NCBI GenBank assembly: GCA_030602885.1
Contig: JAUVYV010000007.1
Location: 1-64,000 of the forward strand
From: Phycisphaerales bacterium
GTDB lineage: Bacteria > Planctomycetota > Phycisphaerae > Sedimentisphaerales > Anaerobacaceae
DNA length: 64,000 nt
Reading direction: 5' to 3'
This document shows positions 8,798-17,538 of this stretch, one piece after another. The notes beneath the pieces are model-generated. The model did not search any database. It was not told the origin of the DNA and saw only the letters and a program-made list of their open reading frames with translations. The position numbers and the translations under genes were made by a program. Positions within the stretch are counted from its first letter, which is position 1. Each line of letters opens with the position of its first letter.

Positions 8798-9113
8798 GAT
8801 GTGATTTTCGCATAAACCACAAATTAAAATAAATTGCCCGATAATTGGAAGTGGCAAAATGCCCTCAGGGTTTGAAGAAAGCATGAAATACAACATCGAC
8901 TACCTCAGAAAAATATTTCCGCCATCAGTCAGCGCCTGACAGAAGGCGCCGATTTGTTTCTGCACGCGGGGCGTGCTGAGAGACGAGCCTGCCATCTGTA
9001 ACGCAGGATATCAGTTTCTGCTTAAGTATGCTGTTTTGTAACGTTTCTATTTCGCTCCGGCAGGCCCGCGCTGGGCGTACCGGTAAACGCATGACTTTTA
9101 TGGAGACCATCTG
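8798..9113. other. intergenic region, no gene seen
   Basis: This 316-base gap contains only short stop-interrupted frames and a small GCACG/CGTGC hairpin near 8961. I see no convincing terminator or promoter. The downstream gene is on the same strand, so read-through from the oxidoreductase gene is possible. Confidence 0.35.
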
Positions 9114-10772
9114 ATGAATCCAAAACTTGCACTTCTGACACTAATTAGCATTTTATTGACTTCAGCAGGCGCGCAGGAAGAGATATGCTCGCACAAGGTT
9201 CAGCGCGACGCCAGCGGCAAAATCCTTGCCTGGCATGCCCCACAGACCCCCGGCGCGGGATACGTCCACGTCTGCAAACTGGCTTCGGAGTTTATCAAGT
9301 CGGGTACGCCCGCGGACCCGAAGACCGGCAAGAAATTGTATCTGCTTTACTGCTGCTTCGATGGTCCTCATATCAAGAGTCAGGAGGCCTTCGATACCGG
9401 CAAGACAGCGGGGGGCTGGATGCACAATCCTGCGTGTGTCTATGCCGGCCTCGTGCAGGGTCTGGTCCTCGACTGGCGTGTTTTTACCGGCGACGATTCA
9501 TATATCGATGTTGTGCGTGAAATGCTCGACCACCAAATCGACTTCGGCAGCACAGAACCCGACTGGAAATGGCCGAATGTCCCTTACGCCAGCTCCGACC
9601 CCGGCGAAGTCGTCTATGTTGGCGCCACTAAGTGGGAGCACGAGGCGATGCGAGGCGAAGGTCTGCACGGCATCGAGCCGGACAAACTCGGCGAGCTCGG
9701 TATTGGGTATGTGAAGTTCTATGAAGTTACCGAAGAGAAAAAATATCTCGATGCGGCCATTCACTGTGCCGATGCACTCGCCAAACATGCAAGAGTGATT
9801 CCCGAAGACCCCAATATTTTCTTAGGGCCGCAAGCCGACAAGTCTCCCTGGCCTTACCGGGTCAACGCGAGGACAGGTGTTGTTATATCTGAGTACTGCT
9901 CGAATGTGATTGAGCCGATCCGCCTCTTCGATGAGCTTATCAGAATAAAGAATCGCATAGGACTCAGCGATGAGAAAGTCGGCGCCTACCAGAAGGCAAG
10001 AGATATTGCGTGGAAATGGCTTTACTGCAGGTATGGGCCGATGAAGACCTTTATCTGGAATGCTTATTTTGAGGATGTCCCCAACGACCCGGGCAGGTTG
10101 AACAGAGTCCAGATTACTCCTCTCGAAACAGCCCGCTATCTGCTCAAGCACCCTGAGATGGATCCTGATATCGCCTCGAATGTCCCCGCCCTGATTTACT
10201 GGGTGGCCGGTGCGTTTGCGACCGAAGGTATGGATGCCATTAAGGAGCAGACCTGGTGCTATGAGCCGATGGGCAGCCATACGGCCCGATACGCATCGAT
10301 TTGCGCAATGTGGTATGAGCGCACGCGCGACCCGTACTTCAAAGAGCAGGCTTACCGCTTCTTCAATTTCGCCTCCTATATGACCTACGACAGCGGCGTA
10401 GTGGCAGTAGGACCCAGATGGCTCGGCTCGTGGTTCTCCGATGGGTATGGTGATTACATTCGTCACTTTATGGAAGGCCTGGCCGCGATACCGGAATGGG
10501 CGCCCGCCGACGAAAATCACCTGCTCCGTTCAACGTCTGTTGTTCAGAAAATCAAATACTCATCTAATCGAATTGAGTATAAAACCTACGATGATGACTC
10601 AACGGAAGTGCTTCGCATAACATCAAAGCCAAAAAAGATAACGGTAAACGGCAAAGGAATCGAGCTTCGAACCGACCTCAACGCCGAAGGCTGGACATGG
10701 CAGCCGCTCAAAGAAGGTGGCGTACTTAAAATCAGACACACCGAAGGCCCTGAAATAACCATAAACATGTAA
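9114..10772 (+). CDS. secreted unknown protein, alpha-toroid-like
   Basis: The 552-residue protein begins with a Sec signal peptide (LALLTLISILLTSAGA) cleaved near residue 20. The mature part shows repeating helix pairs with Trp/Tyr/Gly turns, for example GLVQGLVLDWRVFTGDDSYIDVV and GIGYVKFYEVTEEKKYLDAAIHCADAL. This is the pattern of (alpha/alpha) barrel glycosidases and epimerases. A beta-rich tail of about 70 residues ends the protein. I cannot assign a glycoside hydrolase or lyase family. Its placement inside a sugar-catabolic region suggests a periplasmic role in glycan degradation. The ATG follows a weak GGAGACC site. Confidence 0.7.
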   Translation: MNPKLALLTLISILLTSAGAQEEICSHKVQRDASGKILAWHAPQTPGAGYVHVCKLASEFIKSGTPADPKTGKKLYLLYCCFDGPHIKSQEAFDTGKTAGGWMHNPACVYAGLVQGLVLDWRVFTGDDSYIDVVREMLDHQIDFGSTEPDWKWPNVPYASSDPGEVVYVGATKWEHEAMRGEGLHGIEPDKLGELGIGYVKFYEVTEEKKYLDAAIHCADALAKHARVIPEDPNIFLGPQADKSPWPYRVNARTGVVISEYCSNVIEPIRLFDELIRIKNRIGLSDEKVGAYQKARDIAWKWLYCRYGPMKTFIWNAYFEDVPNDPGRLNRVQITPLETARYLLKHPEMDPDIASNVPALIYWVAGAFATEGMDAIKEQTWCYEPMGSHTARYASICAMWYERTRDPYFKEQAYRFFNFASYMTYDSGVVAVGPRWLGSWFSDGYGDYIRHFMEGLAAIPEWAPADENHLLRSTSVVQKIKYSSNRIEYKTYDDDSTEVLRITSKPKKITVNGKGIELRTDLNAEGWTWQPLKEGGVLKIRHTEGPEITINM

Positions 10773-10783
10773 GCTCAAAATCA

Positions 10784-12067
10784 CTAAACAAGCTGCCGGT
10801 CGAGGAAATCGATCTCCTGCTGTTTGTCCCAGTAGTCAACGGTTTTCAGTGGCGTGTGCTTGATGTGGGGGTAGAGAATCGCCTTACCGTCTATTTTGGT
10901 CTCTTTGATCATCCTGAGCACATCGACGGCGTTATCGAGTGAGCCGACCGCAGCGACGTAGTTGCCGGGGTCGATTTCTTTGTTCTTAATCGCATCGAGT
11001 GTCGCAGCCATGTCACTGGGGTCGCCGCCGCTTGAACCCACAACCTTGATTTCGCGGTAGTGAACGGCTATCGCGTCAAGCTCCAGGATATGCTGTCCGC
11101 GAGGCAGTCCGCCAAACAGGTTGGCCACACCGCCAGGTGCGAGCAGACCGAGTGCCTCCTGCTGAACAGGCCTGATACCTACCGCAAGTATGATGTCATC
11201 TGCTCCCTTGTTTCCTGACAGCTCTTTGACGGTTTGCCCGAGCTTGTCCGCGGTTATGCAGACAAGCCGGACTTCGGATTCTTTGGCCTTTTGGCCGATT
11301 GCGATTACTGTTTTGTCGAGCCGCTCCTGCTGGAGGTCTGAAACAATCAGGGTAGCGGGCTTGAAACGCAGGGCCAGCTCGGCGTGCATTCTGCCCATGG
11401 CGCCGGCGCCGACTATCACAGTGACACCACCCGGCAGTATGCCCATATGCGGCCTGCGCTCGGCAAACGGGCTGTCCTTGAGTGTGTGATAGTTTCTCTG
11501 CTGCGCAGAATAAACGCAGCTTACTGGTTCTGCCATCGAAACCTCAAAATACGCCATCTCATCATCGGGCAGCGGCAGCAGGCATTGGCCCCGCAGCACC
11601 TCCTCCTGGATACAGATGTATTGAGCGAGATGGCCGGGCAGCGAATAGCCGACGCCGCACTTGAACATACCCTCGCCCTTGTTGTTATACCTCTCCCTAT
11701 GCACAATCGGCCCGACATTTACCGCGGGCTGAATTGCGTAACGGGAACCCGGCTTGTACCTGTCTTTGAGGTTCTCGCCGACTTTGACAAGTGTTAGCGA
11801 GCCCTCGTCGCCTAAGATCAACGGCCACTTCTTCATATCCCAGCCGTTGATGTAAGTATGCTTTTCGCCCTGCTCAATCAGTTTCAGGATACTCGTGCAC
11901 ACCCCTGCTGCATCGACGCGGGCCAGAAGCTGGTCGGGCCAGATTTGCGGCACAGGTATCTCGGCCACCCTCAAATTCTCAAAACCCGTCCCTGCGGCAA
12001 TCACCGCCTGCATCGTTTCCGGTATCGCATAGTCAGTATTGCTTCTGTATTTTGCATACTTAGGCAT
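10784..12067 (-). CDS. zinc-type medium-chain dehydrogenase
   Basis: The 427-residue protein is an MDR-superfamily alcohol/polyol dehydrogenase. It has a GroES-like N-terminal half with AGVCTSILKLIEQG around the expected catalytic zinc cysteine, and GDEGSLTLVKVGENL in place of the usual GHE, so the zinc histidine is replaced by Asp. The Rossmann motif VIVGAGAMGRMHAELA follows near residue 215. The four-cysteine structural zinc loop is not visible. Its length and motifs recall L-sorbose-1-phosphate reductase-like enzymes, which suggests a sugar-phosphate or polyol substrate. It is last in a leftward operon with aldolase and DeoR regulator. Substrate is unknown. Confidence 0.8.
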   Translation of the reverse strand: MPKYAKYRSNTDYAIPETMQAVIAAGTGFENLRVAEIPVPQIWPDQLLARVDAAGVCTSILKLIEQGEKHTYINGWDMKKWPLILGDEGSLTLVKVGENLKDRYKPGSRYAIQPAVNVGPIVHRERYNNKGEGMFKCGVGYSLPGHLAQYICIQEEVLRGQCLLPLPDDEMAYFEVSMAEPVSCVYSAQQRNYHTLKDSPFAERRPHMGILPGGVTVIVGAGAMGRMHAELALRFKPATLIVSDLQQERLDKTVIAIGQKAKESEVRLVCITADKLGQTVKELSGNKGADDIILAVGIRPVQQEALGLLAPGGVANLFGGLPRGQHILELDAIAVHYREIKVVGSSGGDPSDMAATLDAIKNKEIDPGNYVAAVGSLDNAVDVLRMIKETKIDGKAILYPHIKHTPLKTVDYWDKQQEIDFLDRQLV

Positions 12068-12133
12068 TGACTCTTCCCCTGCCTAATGCGCTTACAGGGA
12101 TGACTCCGAGAGGAGTAGCCCATTCAAACGGTG

Positions 12134-12946
12134 TTACGACAGGCCATGTCTCTCCGCAGCTTCCGCCGGGCTGATATTGTTCTTAACCACGTCGAGCAGT
12201 GCCTTCTGCAGCTCCAAAGGTTTGTCTGACTGAATGACGTACCTGCCGAAGACTATACCTGCCGCTCCGGAATCGACCTGCTGCCGTGCGAGTTTCAGCG
12301 CATCAAGGTCGCTGCCAAGGCGTTTTCCGCCGAGTGCCAGTATGGGCGTCGGACAGCTGGCTGCCACCTGCTCAAAGTCCTTCGTATAGAACGTCTTTAT
12401 TACATCGGCGCCGAGCTCATAAAGTATTCTTGCACCAATCTTTATCTCACTGTAGAGTTCATCGGCGCTCATGTTCTCATCATCAACCGGGAAATACTCA
12501 CCTATCACCGGCAGGGACAATTCGTGTGCCTCCGTGCAGAGCTTTGCGAATATCTCCACGTTCTTCGCGTCGCGCTGCTCGCTTGCGGTCTGCAGCGTGA
12601 GCGAAATGAGGACCATCTGAGCACCCAACTGTAATGCCTGCTTCGGCGTATAAACCTGCACCGTGCTGCCTGAATGATAATCCCAACTGAAGCAATATGT
12701 CGAAGACCAGTTGATTCTCGTTATCGGCATCGGACTACCGCGATGGCCGCATAGGTCCGGCCCGATATCCCTCAGCATACCCGGCGACATCAAAACTCCG
12801 TCGATCTCCGGCAGTATCTTTCCCGGAATCTCCGCCACCTTGTCCACACCGGTTATAGGCCCGTCAAAGAATCCGTGATCAAACGCGACTACTATCACCG
12901 GGCCCGTACTGAAGAAACGTGATAAAAACAGGTTGTGACTTTCCAC
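12134..12946 (-). CDS. DhnA/LsrF-type class I aldolase
   Basis: The 270-residue TIM-barrel protein belongs to the DeoC/FbaB-like class I aldolases (DhnA family, which includes LsrF). The N-terminal VIVVAFDHGFFDGP and the predicted Schiff-base lysine in ADVIKTFYTKDF are typical, as are PILALGGKRLGSD and GAAGIVFGRYVIQ at the phosphate-binding end. It probably cleaves a phosphorylated ketose to a triose phosphate and an aldehyde, downstream of the FGGY kinase of the sister operon. The start is a GTG with AAGGAG upstream. It sits between the DeoR regulator gene and the dehydrogenase gene, all on the minus strand. LsrF-like thiolase activity cannot be excluded. Confidence 0.84.
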   Translation of the reverse strand: MESHNLFLSRFFSTGPVIVVAFDHGFFDGPITGVDKVAEIPGKILPEIDGVLMSPGMLRDIGPDLCGHRGSPMPITRINWSSTYCFSWDYHSGSTVQVYTPKQALQLGAQMVLISLTLQTASEQRDAKNVEIFAKLCTEAHELSLPVIGEYFPVDDENMSADELYSEIKIGARILYELGADVIKTFYTKDFEQVAASCPTPILALGGKRLGSDLDALKLARQQVDSGAAGIVFGRYVIQSDKPLELQKALLDVVKNNISPAEAAERHGLS

Positions 12947-12965
12947 GAATACTCTCCTTATATTC

Positions 12966-13748
12966 CTAAGCCAATTCGAGTTTCACCTTTTTCCTGGTCA
13001 GTTGTTTAGATATCTCTTTGTCAATCTTTCTGTCAGTTATAACAAGATCGTAGTCGCGACAGCCGAACACCTTGCACATCGCCGTTCTGCCGAACTTGCT
13101 GCTGTCGGCGACGACAATCACCTTTTTTGCATTTGCAGCCATTTTTTTGTCAAGGTTTGCGACGCGCAGGTCGTCGGTGTAGGTATTGCCGATACTGTCA
13201 ACGGCATCGGCGCCCATGAAAGCGACATCGGTGCGGAAGAGCTCGACGTTCTGCTCGGTAAGAGGCCCGTGCAGATCGGGTGAGCCGCCTCGCAAGAATC
13301 CCCCTAAAAGAACCACCTCAACGTTCGGGGCAAACTGTACCTTCGAGACAATTGCAAGCGAGGTGGTAATAATAGTGATGTTCTTCTTGCCGGTCAGCTC
13401 TTCTGCAATCTGCAGTGTGGTCGTGCCCGTGTCGAGCATTATCACCCGGCCGTCCCTGACGTGTTTGACCGCCTGTCGTGCTATTCGCCTCTTTTGCTCA
13501 ATGTTCCTGTTCTGTTTGTTGCGGAACGAAAACTCAAAAGTGAGTCTTTTTGCCGGTGTCGCCCCACCATGAGTCCGGATTACATCGCCCTGAGATTCCA
13601 GGACTTCCAAATCCCGCCGAACAGTCATCCCGCTGACGCCGAATCTACGAGCGAGCTTCTCAATCGAGACCTCTTCGCCGTCCAGCAGTTTCCCGCGTAT
13701 CTCCTCGATACGCTGATTCTGGCTTGGTTTATTGCCTTTCTTTGCCAT
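12966..13748 (-). CDS. DeoR/GlpR-family transcriptional regulator
   Basis: This 260-residue protein has the DeoR layout: an N-terminal helix-turn-helix (SIEKLARRFGVSGMTVRRDLEVLESQG), then the ligand-sensing DeoR C-terminal domain with VIMLDTGTTTLQIAEEL and the FMGADAVD segment that contacts sugar phosphates. The family usually represses sugar catabolic genes until a phosphorylated intermediate binds. It is first in its own operon and lies divergent from the aminotransferase gene. The intergenic region holds a phased AACA element that recurs before the isomerase operon, making this protein the best candidate to bind both. ATG start with GGGAAGG upstream. Confidence 0.92.
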   Translation of the reverse strand: MAKKGNKPSQNQRIEEIRGKLLDGEEVSIEKLARRFGVSGMTVRRDLEVLESQGDVIRTHGGATPAKRLTFEFSFRNKQNRNIEQKRRIARQAVKHVRDGRVIMLDTGTTTLQIAEELTGKKNITIITTSLAIVSKVQFAPNVEVVLLGGFLRGGSPDLHGPLTEQNVELFRTDVAFMGADAVDSIGNTYTDDLRVANLDKKMAANAKKVIVVADSSKFGRTAMCKVFGCRDYDLVITDRKIDKEISKQLTRKKVKLELA

Positions 13749-13820
13749 TTACCTTCCCAAAACTGTATTCAACGCGGCGAAGCGGAGCGTCACAGCCGAA
13801 TTCGCGAAAAAACTTCAGAT

Positions 13821-13867
13821 GTTATTATGAAACACACTTGAACATAATTTAACATTTCGTATAATTG
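13821..13867 (+). promoter_or_regulatory. promoter with phased AACA operator, copy 2
   Basis: AACA occurs at 13831, 13841 and 13851, one helical turn apart. The -35 TTGAAC (13838-13843) and -10 TATAAT (13860-13865) lie 16 bp apart within the same block, so a bound repressor would block polymerase. The sequence matches the minus-strand copy at 7244-7290 at 43 of 47 positions. It drives the aminotransferase-creatininase-Gfo/Idh operon. Confidence 0.82.
13824..13852 (-). promoter_or_regulatory. possible divergent promoter of the DeoR operon
   Basis: On the minus strand TTAAAT (13847-13852) and CATAAT (13824-13829) are 17 bp apart and overlap the same AACA array, which would allow autoregulation. 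The -10 match is lost in copy 1, where the bases read ATTAAA on the plus strand. This fits the absence of a regulator gene there. Confidence 0.4.
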
Positions 13868-14005
13868 ATTGCAAGGCCGTTTTTCGGGAAAAATTTCCAA
13901 AATTGCAGAAGTGCAAACACCCAGGCCGGTAAAGCGATTCCAATAAGAGCATGTTTGGTGAACGATATAAATACCGCCGATGGCATGGCAGTGAAAGGTG
14001 CAAAA

Positions 14006-15364
14006 ATGTATGATCCTGCTGCGTACAGCATCGATTTGAATCAGTGGCCGAACGTCAAAGTCACACCGCCAGGACCTGAGAGCGAGCGACTGCACGGCAG
14101 GGCTTCGGCGATAATGAAAGGGCTGTCAGGGCAAGTCCGGCTGTTTCCGGTTGTCTTCAGCGAAGGGAGGGGCTGTACGCTGACTGACGTTGACGGCAAC
14201 AGATACATCGATTTTTCAAGCGGCATATACGTTACAACGCTCGGCCACTGCCACCCTAAGGTAAGCGAAGCCGTGGCTAAATGGGCAGGGCGGTTGATGA
14301 ACGCTCACGATTTCACAACGCCGGTTAAAGTCGAGCTGCTCGAAAAGCTGCTTGAGGTGCTGCCCAAGGGCTATGGCGGGGTTCAGTTGTATGATTCAGG
14401 GACTACGGCCGTCGAAGCCGCCCTGCGTACCTGCAGAGCTGCTACGGGAAAGCACGAGTTTATCTCCTGCTTTATGGACTTCCACGGCAAGAGCGGCCAC
14501 GCGGTTTCCCTGGCTCGAATGAATTCGTTCTACGGGCCGACGCGGGCGCCGGGCTTCTATATGGTGCCGCGCCCTGATACGTATAGGCCGTGGTGGACAA
14601 GGACGGACGGCAGTCTGGATACGGAAAAGTATCTTGAATTTTACGATGAATTCATCAAAGAGGGCACAACCGGCCAAATTGCCGCCTTTGTTCTTGAGCC
14701 AATCCAGGGCTGGGGCGGGACGATTATGCCGCCTGACGACTTTTTCGGCAAGCTTCGTAAGTTCTGTGATGAGCGAAAGATACTGCTCGTTGCCGACGAG
14801 GTCCTGACGAGCATGGGCCGAACGGGCAAGTACCTCTGTATGGAGCACTGGGATGTGGTGCCGGACGTCGTAACTTTAGGCAAGGGCTTCGGGAACGGCT
14901 TTCCGGTAACGGCAATGGTGGTCAAAGAACAATACGCTGATGCTGTGGACAAGATAAGTGCATCGACGAGCTATGGCGGCAACCCGATGGCCTGTGCCGC
15001 TGCGCTTGCCTGTATCGAGGTAATAGAAGAAGAAGGCCTGCTCGCCCACGCTACCGAGCTCGGCCAGTATTTCACCAAACGTATGACCGACTGGGTGAAG
15101 AAGTACGCTATTGTCGGCGATACCCGGTGCAAGGGCTGCCTTATGGGCGTCGAATTGGTCAAGGACAAGAACACGAAAGAGCCGTTCGATGAAGCCGGCA
15201 AAATGGTCTATCAAAAGGCGTTTACGAAGGGCTTGGCGTGGATACCGGCCGGCCATATACTGCGAATGAGTCCACCGATAATTATGCCGATGGACGTTGC
15301 CGCAAAGGCGATGGACATCATCGAAGAAGCGATCGCAGAAACGCAGAAAGAACTCGGATACTGA
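14006..15364 (+). CDS. class III PLP aminotransferase
   Basis: The protein (452 residues from the chosen start) is a fold-type I, class III aminotransferase of the GABA/ornithine aminotransferase group. It has the GTTAVEAALR segment, the FHGKSGHA motif, LLVADEVLTSMGRTG, and the PLP-lysine segment TLGKGFGNGFPVTAMV. The track start at 13865 lies inside the promoter. ATG 14006 is preceded by AAAGGTG at 6 bases and gives a normal N-terminus. A 20-codon frame (ATG 13951) overlaps this start and might couple translation. It heads an operon with creatininase-like and Gfo/Idh genes under the DeoR-type element. A ketone-bearing sugar or cyclitol is a plausible substrate; that is inference. Confidence 0.85.
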   Translation: MYDPAAYSIDLNQWPNVKVTPPGPESERLHGRASAIMKGLSGQVRLFPVVFSEGRGCTLTDVDGNRYIDFSSGIYVTTLGHCHPKVSEAVAKWAGRLMNAHDFTTPVKVELLEKLLEVLPKGYGGVQLYDSGTTAVEAALRTCRAATGKHEFISCFMDFHGKSGHAVSLARMNSFYGPTRAPGFYMVPRPDTYRPWWTRTDGSLDTEKYLEFYDEFIKEGTTGQIAAFVLEPIQGWGGTIMPPDDFFGKLRKFCDERKILLVADEVLTSMGRTGKYLCMEHWDVVPDVVTLGKGFGNGFPVTAMVVKEQYADAVDKISASTSYGGNPMACAAALACIEVIEEEGLLAHATELGQYFTKRMTDWVKKYAIVGDTRCKGCLMGVELVKDKNTKEPFDEAGKMVYQKAFTKGLAWIPAGHILRMSPPIIMPMDVAAKAMDIIEEAIAETQKELGY

Positions 15365-15380
15365 AAAGTGAGGTAGCAAA

Positions 15381-16229
15381 ATGAACAACGTAAGTCGAAG
15401 AAAATTCATGTCAGGGGCAATAGCAGCAGGAGCCGGGTTGGCTGTCGCGCAGTCAGTTAAGGGGCAGGAACAAAAATCTAACGTAAAAAAATGGCGATGG
15501 GAGCAGATGCGTCCTGACGATCTGAAAGAGGCGATCGCGGAGCGGCCTGTAGCGTGGATTATGTTTAGTCCGCTGGAGTGGCATGGTGAGGCCATGTCAT
15601 TCGGGTGCGATCCCATTATCGGGCAGACGGTGGTTGATAAAGCGTGGGAGAAAGTTGGCGGCGTGCGTATTCCGACGATCTACATAGGAGCGGAGACGGA
15701 CTACAAATACTGGGGCGAAAAAGGGCTGATGAGTCACTGGGGGCTGGAGCAGATAACGGAGGAGCATAATCCGGGTTCGCTGTACGTTCGGCCTATCACG
15801 CTGCAATTGGTGGTGGAAGATTATCTGTACTTCCTTCAGCGCGAGGGATTCAAGCTGGTTGTGGTCTCGACCGGTCACGGGGCGACCGAGCATATCAAGG
15901 TGCTGAATGAAGTGTGCGGTCGATATAAAGATGGTCCGATGAAGGTTATGTTCGGGCGAGGGTCCAGACGCACCAGGATGCCGGAGGAATTGCGTTTTGA
16001 AGGGTCCGGCGGCCATGCCGATTTCAGTGAGGCAAGTCTGCTCGGCGGCGTGGACCCAAACCTGGTGGATAAGAGCAAGTTCGGCGTGATTGAGCGTGAC
16101 CGGAAGGTGAAACTGCTGAAAGAGAATGTGGACAAGATCGATTTTGAGAAAGGCCGTAAAATCATCGAATTCAGGGCAAAACAACTTGAGATGAATGTTA
16201 AGGAGATTCTAAAGGAGCTGGGCTACTAA
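15381..16229 (+). CDS. Tat-exported creatininase-family hydrolase
   Basis: The 282-residue protein starts with a twin-arginine signal, VSRRKFMSGAIAAGAGLAVAQ. The mature part follows the creatininase family: MFSPLEWHGEAMSFGCDP with the metal-binding Glu/His/Asp, STGHGATEH with a second metal histidine, and GSGGHADFSEASLL near the end. Such enzymes are metal-dependent amidohydrolases acting on cyclic amides, lactams or ring-opened amine derivatives. The gene follows the aminotransferase by 16 bases and shares its promoter. The Tat signal places it in the periplasm, unlike most of its operon partners. Substrate is not predictable. Confidence 0.85.
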   Translation: MNNVSRRKFMSGAIAAGAGLAVAQSVKGQEQKSNVKKWRWEQMRPDDLKEAIAERPVAWIMFSPLEWHGEAMSFGCDPIIGQTVVDKAWEKVGGVRIPTIYIGAETDYKYWGEKGLMSHWGLEQITEEHNPGSLYVRPITLQLVVEDYLYFLQREGFKLVVVSTGHGATEHIKVLNEVCGRYKDGPMKVMFGRGSRRTRMPEELRFEGSGGHADFSEASLLGGVDPNLVDKSKFGVIERDRKVKLLKENVDKIDFEKGRKIIEFRAKQLEMNVKEILKELGY

Positions 16230-16389
16230 ATTGTTGCAAAGAGTCCCGACGGGTCGGGATGAACTCCGGAGCACCCCAGCCAGAGGCATGCCGGAGCAGG
16301 TAAGAGCATATAAGTGCTGGGGGCAAGAAAAGCAGGGCCCTGCGTGGGCAATCCCGCCAAAGAACGGGATTAAATAGAGTTGATTGCAT

Positions 16390-17538
16390 ATGCGGACGCT
16401 GCGATTTGGGATAATCGGCTGTGGTCTGATGGGGCGGGAATTCGCCAGTGCCGTTGCGCGCTGGTGCCATCTTACGGATATGAACATCAGGCCTGAGATT
16501 GTAGCGATATGCAATCGGACGCTCAGCCCGCAACGAATCGACTGGTTCAAAGACAACTTCACATCGATAAAGCAGGTCACAAGTGACTACACGGAACTGC
16601 TGGCAAATGACGGTATAGACGCGGTTTACGTAGCCGTGCCGCACAATATGCACGAGGAGATTTACTGCGCAGCACTGGAGGCCGGCAAGCACCTTTTAGG
16701 CGAAAAGCCGTTTGGTATAGACTTAGCGGCCAATGAGGCGATTCTTGAGGGCATAAAAGTTAATCAAAGATGTCACACTGGCTGTGCGAGCCAGTATATC
16801 TATTATCCTGCTGTTCAGCGGATATTGCAGATGGCGGAGGAAGGGGCTTTTGGGCGGATAATGGAGGTTGAGGCGGGCTTTCTGCACAGCAGCGATTTGA
16901 ATCCGAACAAGCCGATAAACTGGAAGCGCACAATAGAGGCCAACGGCGAATACGGTGTAATGGGTGATTTGGGGCCTCATATTGCACTGGTGCCGTATAG
17001 GTTGGGCTGGGTTGTTGAGAATGTCGGTGCAATCTGCTCGAACATAGTCAAGGAACGGCCTGATGGGACGGGCAAGCGTGTGCCGTGCGAGACGTGGGAC
17101 AACGTCATTATGCTGTGTGAGGCGCGCGACACAAGAGACGATGCAGCTTTCCCGTTAAGAATGCGGCTGGCGCGTATAATGCCGGGCGAGATGAATACGT
17201 GGTATCTGAAGATATTCGGCACTAAGGCGAGCGCTAAATTTTCGCTCAGAAACCCGAAATTGCTTCAAATACTGCGTTTTACGGGGGGTGAACAGGTCTG
17301 GGAAGATATCGAGATGGGATTTCAGACGGCATACAGGACGATTACGGGTGCGAATTTTGAGTTCGGCGCGACGGATGCGTTTATGCAGATGATGGCGGCG
17401 TTTATGTACGAAGTCTCGCACGGCAAAGAGCTTAGCAACACAGCCAAATGTTCGACGGCAGAGGAGATGCATGGCTGTCACCGATTGTTCACGGCAGCAC
17501 TGGAATCACATAAGACGGGTAATACAGTGAAGATATGA
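16390..17538 (+). CDS. Gfo/Idh/MocA oxidoreductase, tandem copy 1
   Basis: The cytoplasmic 382-residue protein has the N-terminal NAD(P) motif RFGIIGCGLMGREFASA and the conserved GEKPFGIDLAANE, followed by the family's C-terminal sheet domain. ATG 16390 is used rather than the TTG at 16384 because it matches the start of its paralogue. No signal peptide is present. It overlaps the next gene by ATGA, so the two are translationally coupled. The two proteins align along their whole length, including FASAxARWCHL and DSDLxPxKPINWKR-like segments, so they arose by tandem duplication. They may act on successive intermediates or as a heteromer. Confidence 0.87.
   Translation: MRTLRFGIIGCGLMGREFASAVARWCHLTDMNIRPEIVAICNRTLSPQRIDWFKDNFTSIKQVTSDYTELLANDGIDAVYVAVPHNMHEEIYCAALEAGKHLLGEKPFGIDLAANEAILEGIKVNQRCHTGCASQYIYYPAVQRILQMAEEGAFGRIMEVEAGFLHSSDLNPNKPINWKRTIEANGEYGVMGDLGPHIALVPYRLGWVVENVGAICSNIVKERPDGTGKRVPCETWDNVIMLCEARDTRDDAAFPLRMRLARIMPGEMNTWYLKIFGTKASAKFSLRNPKLLQILRFTGGEQVWEDIEMGFQTAYRTITGANFEFGATDAFMQMMAAFMYEVSHGKELSNTAKCSTAEEMHGCHRLFTAALESHKTGNTVKI

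Noticed and set aside
13865-14005. Upstream start of the class III aminotransferase
   Set aside because: The track start sits on the -10 box and would precede the transcription start, so the ATG at 14006 with AAAGGTG is preferred.
13951-14013. 20-codon leader ORF overlapping the aminotransferase start
   Set aside because: It could couple translation, but its ribosome site is poor and there is no sign of attenuation or codon bias.
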